9,700 nt of DNA from JAMIFN01 sp035906235 (GTDB lineage: Bacteria > Pseudomonadota > Gammaproteobacteria > Burkholderiales > Burkholderiaceae_C): contig JAMIFN010000112.1 of assembly GCA_035906235.1 (NCBI GenBank), forward strand, positions 1-9,700, written 5' to 3'. The number at the start of each line of letters is the position of its first letter. Position 1 is the first letter of the stretch. Under the pieces are notes generated by a model. The model ran no database searches, was not told the DNA's origin, and saw nothing but the letters and a program-made list of their open reading frames with translations. The position numbers were made by a program, and so were the translations under genes. Shown here piece by piece: positions 5,740-9,700 of this stretch.

Positions 5740-6702
5740 ATGAGTGCAGCCGATTTTTTTCTTTTCACAGGCAATGCCAACCCAGCTTTGGCGCAAGAAG
5801 TTGCCGATAGCCTAGGTATCCAACTCGGCAAAGCCAGCGTTTCACGCTTTTCCGATGGTGAAGTGACCGTCGAAATCAACCAGAATGTGCGCGCGCGCGA
5901 TATCTTCGTGCTGCAATCCACCTGTGCGCCCACCAATGAAAATTTGATGGAATTGCTCATCATGGTCGATGCGCTCAAGCGCGCTTCAGCCGGCACCATC
6001 ACAGCCGTCATCCCCTACTATGGCTACGCCCGCCAAGACCGTCGTCCGCGCTCCTCACGCGTGCCTATTTCGGCCAAAGTGGTCGCCAATTTGCTGCAGA
6101 CGGTGGGCGTCAATCGCGTCTTAACGATGGATTTGCACGCTGACCAAATCCAAGGCTTTTTCGACATTCCCGTCGATAACATCTACGCCTCGCCTGTGCT
6201 TTTGGGCGATCTGAATAAACAAGACTACGAAAACCTGATGGTGGTCTCGCCCGATGTCGGCGGTGTCGTGCGCGCCCGCGCTCTGGCCAAACAATTGCAT
6301 TGCGATCTGGCCATCATCGACAAACGCCGCCCCAAAGCCAATGAGTCTGAGGTCATGAACATCATTGGTGAGGTCGCTGGCCGCAACTGCATCATCATGG
6401 ATGACATGATTGATACGGCAGGCACTTTGGTAAAAGCCGCACAAGTGCTCAAAGATCGTGGCGCGAAAAAAGTCTATGCCTATTGCACGCACTCGGTTTT
6501 CTCCGGCCCCGCTATCGACCGCATCAGCGGCGGCGACGCCGTGGATGAAGTCGTAGTCACCAACACCATTCCCCTGTCTGATGCGGCGAAAAAATGCAGC
6601 CGTATCCGCCAGCTCTCCGTAGCCCCTTTGATCGCTGAAAGTATCCAGCGCATCAGCAAAGGCGGCTCGGTCATGTCCATGTTCACAGACGACGAAGACT
6701 GA
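5740..6702 (+). CDS. prs: Ribose-phosphate pyrophosphokinase (PRPP synthetase)
   Basis: Prs makes phosphoribosyl pyrophosphate from ribose 5-phosphate and ATP, the precursor for purines, pyrimidines, NAD, His and Trp. The 320-residue length is near the usual 315. Visible landmarks are FTGNANPALA near the N-terminus, the ATP-binding YARQDRRP region, H133 in DLHADQIQGFF, the PRPP-synthetase signature around VVSPDVGGVVRA, and the ribose-phosphate loop DDMIDTAGT at 221-229. The start at 5740 gives a family-like N-terminus but lacks a recognisable Shine-Dalgarno. It lies 45 bp after tRNA-Gln, with no terminator between, and is followed by rplY on the same strand, the common order in Burkholderiales. 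Confidence 0.97.
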   Translation: MSAADFFLFTGNANPALAQEVADSLGIQLGKASVSRFSDGEVTVEINQNVRARDIFVLQSTCAPTNENLMELLIMVDALKRASAGTITAVIPYYGYARQDRRPRSSRVPISAKVVANLLQTVGVNRVLTMDLHADQIQGFFDIPVDNIYASPVLLGDLNKQDYENLMVVSPDVGGVVRARALAKQLHCDLAIIDKRRPKANESEVMNIIGEVAGRNCIIMDDMIDTAGTLVKAAQVLKDRGAKKVYAYCTHSVFSGPAIDRISGGDAVDEVVVTNTIPLSDAAKKCSRIRQLSVAPLIAESIQRISKGGSVMSMFTDDED

Positions 6703-6710
6703 GAACCTGA

Positions 6711-6750
6711 AGCCACCTGCATGGGCTAGTTCGGCTCGTGCAGGCTTTTA
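6711..6750 (+). terminator. Weak hairpin with T run between prs and rplY
   Basis: CCTGCA (6716-6721) pairs with TGCAGG (6739-6744) across a 17-nt loop, extended by AG/CT after a bulge, and is followed by TTTT (6746-6749). The large loop makes it a weak terminator at best; partial readthrough into rplY is expected. Confidence 0.35.
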
Positions 6751-6803
6751 AAACCTCGGGGTGTACTGGTCGCGGTGCCTCGAACATTTTGTGGAGTTAT
6801 CCC

Positions 6804-7388
6804 ATGCAATTCAACGCATTTGAACGCAATAAGCAAGGTACGGGTGCGAGCCGCCGCCTGCGTAACGCTGGCCGCGCGCCAGGCATCGTTTACGGTGGCA
6901 CAGTTCCGACTACCCTGATCGAAATCGATCACAACGAACTGTGGTACGCCCTGAAAAAAGAAACTTTTCACAGCGCAGTACTCGAAATGAATTTGAACGG
7001 CGCGGCACACAAAGTGCTGTTGCGCGATGTGCAATACCACCCCTACAAACCACTGATTCTGCACATCGACTTCCAACGCGTTGATGCCAGCACCAAACTG
7101 AGCCTGAAAGTGCCACTGCACTTCAAAGGTGAAGAAGAATCCAGCGCTGTCAAAATCGACAAATGCCTGGTCAACCACATCGCCAACGAAGTGGAAATCA
7201 CCTGCTTGGCAGCGGATATCCCTGAGTTCATCGAAGTCAATCTGTCTGCTTTGACCAAAGGCCAAACCATCCACGCTAGCGATCTGCAATTGCCTAAGGG
7301 CGTTAAAGTTGCGGTGCACGGTAAAGTTAACCCATCTATCGTATCGGTTAGCGCACCCGTGGCTGAAGAAGCCCCTGCTGCTGAATAA
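6804..7388 (+). CDS. rplY: 50S ribosomal protein L25, long CTC/TL5 form
   Basis: L25 binds 5S rRNA in the large subunit. At 194 residues this is the two-domain CTC (general stress protein) form: an N-terminal L25 domain (about 1-92, beginning MQFNAFERNKQGTGASRRLR and followed by NAGRAPGIVYGG) and a C-terminal beta-rich TL5 domain (about 95-182). The tail is Ala/Glu-rich, ending APAAE. The frame is open upstream to an ATG at 6738, but the start at 6804 matches the family N-terminus and has GGAG at 6793-6796. It follows prs as usual in Burkholderiales. The usual next gene, pth, is absent; a terminator and the convergent earP come instead. Confidence 0.96.
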   Translation: MQFNAFERNKQGTGASRRLRNAGRAPGIVYGGTVPTTLIEIDHNELWYALKKETFHSAVLEMNLNGAAHKVLLRDVQYHPYKPLILHIDFQRVDASTKLSLKVPLHFKGEEESSAVKIDKCLVNHIANEVEITCLAADIPEFIEVNLSALTKGQTIHASDLQLPKGVKVAVHGKVNPSIVSVSAPVAEEAPAAE

Positions 7389-7413
7389 GCACAAAGAGAT
7401 TACTTCCCCGATC

Positions 7414-7441
7414 AAAAGCCACGCAATTTGCGTGGCTTTTT
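7414..7441. terminator. Bidirectional terminator between rplY and earP
   Basis: AAAAGCCACGCA (7414-7425) pairs perfectly with TGCGTGGCTTTT (7429-7440) around a 3-nt loop, with five T at 7437-7441 for the plus strand and four T in the minus-strand reading. It lies 25 bp after the rplY stop and 20 bp after the earP stop, so it can end both convergent transcripts. Confidence 0.85.
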
Positions 7442-7461
7442 GGTATGACAAGCGCCAATGC

Positions 7462-8565
7462 CTAAGCTAACGCCGCTTTCTCTTGCTGTGCCCGCACAAA
7501 ATACCGCAGCTGGCTACTCAGTTCATGCTGCTCCAGCAGCCTGTCGCGCAGTTGTACAAACTGAGGAGCGACCTGTAGTGCTTGCCAATCTTGGGCTTGC
7601 ATATGATTGCCACCCAGCCCATTCCAGCCGCGCCAGAGCCGCTGCAAAGCCATAGGCAGATCGGCCCTATCCATAAATGCGCTCAGCTTTTCATGATGCG
7701 CTGCGTCATCTTGTTCGTAAATTTGCCAAACAAAGGGCTTGCCCGCCCAAATCGCCCGCAACCACGAGTCCTCGCCGCGCACCATATTCACATCGCAGGC
7801 CCAAAGCAGGTGATCAAAATCGGTTTGTGGTATCAAGGGCAGCAGGCTCCAGTTCAGCTGTGCACTGGGCTGCAAACCCAGTTGCGCCACGGCCTGTGAA
7901 AATGCCGCCTGTCCACGGCCAGCGCAAATCAGCAGATGCTGGGGCTGGCGGTCTTCTCGCAGCACTTGCAGCCAGGCTTGCAACTGCGCGGGCTCATAGC
8001 AAAACAGGCTAATAAGCTGGGCTTGGGGCGTAGGCGCAAGGTTTTGCGCGGCCAGCCAAGTATTTTTGTCAAAGGCAGCTTGGCGCTGAATCAAATCGGC
8101 TTCGCGTAGCAGGCCGCCAGTCGCGGTGCTAAAGCCAGGGTAGAAAAAATATTGATCCCAGCGCGATCCATCAGCGAAAAAACGCGGTGAAGGTAGGCCG
8201 TGCATGCGCTCCACATAAGCCTCGGCGCTTAAATGCTCGATATTCAAACCCAGGGGGCGCTGCTCGGGCGGGCAGGCCGCTAGCAGCGCTTCAATGGCCG
8301 GCGGCAGGGCGCAGCCAAAAGTGGCCATCAGGGTGCTGCCCAGCTGGGTTTGCTCGGTAGGCTGGTGCCAGTCGATGATAGGAATGCCACGCTGCGCCGC
8401 ATCGGGCGCTAGCCAGGGCAGATGGCTGGCATCGTCTAGCCACAGGCGCACCGCCTGCCCCCGCGCTTGCAAATCGCAGGCCAAGCGCCAGCACACGCCG
8501 ATATCGCCATAGTTGTCGATGACTTGGCAAAAAATATCCCAATGGGTGGCGCGGGCTAAGAGCAT
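7462..8565 (-). CDS. earP: EF-P arginine rhamnosyltransferase EarP
   Basis: EarP transfers rhamnose from dTDP-beta-L-rhamnose to Arg32 of elongation factor P, which activates EF-P to rescue ribosomes at polyproline stretches. The 367-residue protein has the N-terminal FCQVIDNYGDIGVCWRLA motif (12-29), with D17 and D21 matching the conserved aspartates known as D13 and D17 in Pseudomonas. Its C-terminal nucleotide-sugar motif is RGEDSWLRAIWAGKPFVWQI, with E265 as the conserved glutamate. Two Rossmann-like halves (GT-B fold) are expected. No strong Shine-Dalgarno is seen. The partner efp is often adjacent in betaproteobacteria but is on neither side here. earP is convergent with rplY and divergent from iscR. 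Confidence 0.93.
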   Translation of the reverse strand: MLLARATHWDIFCQVIDNYGDIGVCWRLACDLQARGQAVRLWLDDASHLPWLAPDAAQRGIPIIDWHQPTEQTQLGSTLMATFGCALPPAIEALLAACPPEQRPLGLNIEHLSAEAYVERMHGLPSPRFFADGSRWDQYFFYPGFSTATGGLLREADLIQRQAAFDKNTWLAAQNLAPTPQAQLISLFCYEPAQLQAWLQVLREDRQPQHLLICAGRGQAAFSQAVAQLGLQPSAQLNWSLLPLIPQTDFDHLLWACDVNMVRGEDSWLRAIWAGKPFVWQIYEQDDAAHHEKLSAFMDRADLPMALQRLWRGWNGLGGNHMQAQDWQALQVAPQFVQLRDRLLEQHELSSQLRYFVRAQQEKAALA

Positions 8566-8607
8566 GAGAACTCGGGGATGAAGGATGGGGGCATTTTTGG
8601 GGTTTTA

Positions 8608-8634
8608 GGCCGAAAAACCTGCCTGAACAGCTAT
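8608..8634 (+). repeat. Dispersed intergenic repeat, copy 3 (earP-iscR region)
   Basis: This 27-bp copy starts GGCCG and carries AAACCTGCCTGAACAGCTAT, one base off the consensus core. Unlike the other copies it lies 168 nt before a start codon (iscR). It continues into an inverted repeat AGCTAT (8629-8634) and ATAGCT (8642-8647), and GGTTTT (8601-8606) can pair with AAAACC (8614-8619), so it may be a fuller form of the element. Confidence 0.8.
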
Positions 8635-8651
8635 TGTATCGATAGCTTTTG

Positions 8652-8711
8652 TTGGGCTGATTGGGCTGACTTTTCAGTCAGTAAAGGCTAAGCCCCAGTG
8701 ATTTACTGGGG
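8652..8711. other. Small repeats and hairpins upstream of iscR
   Basis: TTGGGCTGA occurs twice in tandem at 8652-8669. CTGACT-TTTC-AGTCAG (8666-8681) is a perfect 6-bp inverted repeat whose halves resemble IscR half-sites but with 4 rather than 5 bases between. CCCCAGT-GATTT-ACTGGGG (8693-8711) is a perfect 7-bp hairpin without a T run. These fill most of the noncoding region between earP and iscR. Confidence 0.55.
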
Positions 8712-8716
8712 ATTCG

Positions 8717-8746
8717 TGTTAAACTTGAGTCACTAGCTCAGGTTTA
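8717..8746 (+). promoter_or_regulatory. Candidate iscR promoter with overlapping IscR-type operator
   Basis: A near-perfect 27-bp palindrome has arms TAAACTTGAG (8720-8729) and CTCAGGTTTA (8737-8746), with one mismatch and a 7-bp centre. Its core TTGAGT-N5-GCTCAG has the same spacing as the E. coli IscR type 1 site (YYGACT-N5-AGTCRR), differing at the inner bases. The left arm overlaps a possible extended -10, TGT then TAAACT (8717-8725). IscR with its [2Fe-2S] cluster represses its own operon in E. coli; the same is inferred here. Confidence 0.55.
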
Positions 8747-8802
8747 GGGTGGCGTTGATATAGCGCAAGCTTGGGCAAATTTCCACCCCTAGGAGAACCC
8801 TA

Positions 8803-9336
8803 ATGCGATTGACTACCAAAGGCCGTTTTGCGGTCACTGCCATGCTCGATTTAGCCTTGCGCCAACACGCCGGCCCGGTGACCTTGGCTGGCATCAGCGA
8901 GCGCGAGCACATCTCTTTATCCTACTTGGAACAATTGTTTGGCAAGCTGCGCCGCAATGGGCTGGTGGAATCTACGCGCGGGCCTGGCGGGGGTTATACC
9001 CTGGGTAAATCGGCGGCAGATATCACCGTGACCGACATCATCACTTCGGTTGACGAACCCATGGACGCCACCAAATGCGGCGGCGCGCAAAACTGCCACG
9101 GCGACGGCAAGCCCTGCATGACGCACGATTTGTGGACCACGCTGAACGAGCGCATCCGCGACTACCTCGACTCCGTCACCCTGCAAAGCATGGTGGATGA
9201 GCAGCTGGCCAAAGGCATCGAAATCGAAAGCCGCCCCATGCTGCGCAAAGCGATCTCGTCCTCGCCCGTGATGAAGCCCATCAAAACCAATGCGCCCAAT
9301 TCGATTTTTGCCCTGGGCGGCGTACTAAATAAATAA
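8803..9336 (+). CDS. iscR: Rrf2-family Fe-S regulator IscR
   Basis: IscR senses Fe-S cluster status: the [2Fe-2S] form represses the isc operon. The 177-residue protein starts MRLTTKGRFAVTAMLDLAL, almost identical to E. coli, and has the winged-helix residues SLSYLEQLFGKLRRNGLVES and RGPGGGY (59-65). The cluster ligands are C92, C98 and C105 with H108 in CMTHDLW. The last Cys spacing is one residue longer than in E. coli (C104, H107), a variant I believe common in betaproteobacteria. The C-terminal tail is extended. The start has AGGAGA at 8791-8796. iscS follows after 59 bp. An IscR-like palindrome upstream suggests autoregulation. Confidence 0.96.
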   Translation: MRLTTKGRFAVTAMLDLALRQHAGPVTLAGISEREHISLSYLEQLFGKLRRNGLVESTRGPGGGYTLGKSAADITVTDIITSVDEPMDATKCGGAQNCHGDGKPCMTHDLWTTLNERIRDYLDSVTLQSMVDEQLAKGIEIESRPMLRKAISSSPVMKPIKTNAPNSIFALGGVLNK

Positions 9337-9352
9337 AGAAATCTGGCAATTT

Positions 9353-9379
9353 GGCCGTAAAACCTGCCTGAGCAGCTAT
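9353..9379 (+). repeat. Dispersed intergenic repeat, copy 4 (iscR-iscS gap)
   Basis: This 27-bp copy begins GGCCGT and carries the exact core AAACCTGCCTGAGCAGCTAT. It starts 17 nt after the iscR stop and ends 16 nt before the iscS ATG, filling nearly half of the gap. GGCA (9345-9348) can pair with TGCC (9365-9368), which gives a fold comparable to copy 1. Confidence 0.85.
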
Positions 9380-9395
9380 AGAAAGAGTAGTAATC

Positions 9396-9700
9396 ATGAC
9401 TCCCCATTTCCCCATCTACCTGGATTACGGCGCGACCACGCCCTGCGACCCCCGTGTGGTTGATGCCATGGTGCCTTGGCTGCGCGAGCATTTTGGCAAT
9501 GCCGCCAGCCGCAGCCACGCTTGGGGCTGGGAGGCAGAAAAAGCCATCGAAGACGCGCGCGGCCATGTGGCGGCTCTGCTGAATGCTGACCCGCGTGAAA
9601 TCGTTTGGACCAGCGGCGCGACCGAGAGCAATAACCTGGCCATCAAAGGCGCAGCAGCTTTCTACAAAACCAAGGGCAAGCACCTGATTACCGTCAAAAC
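9396..9700 (+). CDS. iscS: Cysteine desulfurase IscS (N-terminal part)
   Basis: IscS is the PLP-dependent cysteine desulfurase that supplies sulfur to the IscU scaffold and to tRNA thiolation. Only the first 101 codons are in the window. They show PIYLDYGATTPCDPRVVDAM, FGNAASRSH, and TSGATESNNLAIKG with the PLP-phosphate binding ATES segment, all diagnostic of class I IscS/NifS. The PLP lysine and the active-site cysteine loop lie beyond the edge. The ATG at 9396 gives the expected N-terminus; upstream GAAAGAG (9381-9387) is a mediocre Shine-Dalgarno. The gene directly follows iscR, with repeat copy 4 in between. Confidence 0.96.
   Translation, partial: MTPHFPIYLDYGATTPCDPRVVDAMVPWLREHFGNAASRSHAWGWEAEKAIEDARGHVAALLNADPREIVWTSGATESNNLAIKGAAAFYKTKGKHLITVK

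Noticed and set aside
6738..6803. Longer rplY start at 6738
   Set aside because: The added 22 residues precede the conserved MQFNAFERNK start, and the GGAG site fits the ATG at 6804.
6726..7451. 241-codon minus-strand frame opposite rplY
   Set aside because: It is a shadow of rplY, crosses the rplY ribosome site and part of the terminator, and has no family features.

Overview
The window is a stretch of housekeeping DNA from a betaproteobacterium, most likely order Burkholderiales and possibly a Comamonadaceae-like lineage of moderate GC. That placement is inferred from protein character, from the block ispE / tRNA-Gln / prs / rplY, from EarP, from an Arg/Glu-rich tail on PNPase, and from a dispersed intergenic repeat containing AGCAGCTAT. 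No mobile element, prophage, CRISPR array or obviously foreign gene is visible.

Layout. Positions 1-164 hold the 5' end of a minus-strand gene, probably a membrane fatty acid desaturase. After a divergent intergenic region come rpsO (S15), with a structured leader and a strong terminator, then pnp (PNPase), tpiA and secG, all on plus. Two hairpins close secG. ispE follows, then tRNA-Gln(UUG), prs and rplY. A bidirectional terminator separates rplY from the convergent gene earP. A 237-bp divergent region with a probable IscR operator leads into iscR and the start of iscS, cut by the window end.

The genes cover translation (rpsO, rplY, tRNA-Gln, and earP acting on EF-P), RNA turnover (pnp), central metabolism (tpiA, prs, ispE), protein export (secG) and Fe-S cluster assembly (iscRS). 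They are ordinary core genes.

The most notable structure is non-coding. Four copies of a 27-bp repeat (core AAACCTGCCTGAGCAGCTAT) lie at 1031, 4146, 8608 and 9353, all in the same orientation. Three of them end 16, 17 and 16 nt before the start codons of pnp, secG and iscS. One supplies the last two codons and stop of tpiA. Other signals are a possible S15 autoregulatory pseudoknot upstream of rpsO, an element TATAAT-N4-GGCTTGC shared by the rpsO and tRNA-Gln promoters, and an IscR-type palindrome upstream of iscR. Gene order suggests rearrangement: lolB is not next to ispE, pth does not follow rplY, and efp is not next to earP. These last points rest on remembered gene order and need a genome comparison.
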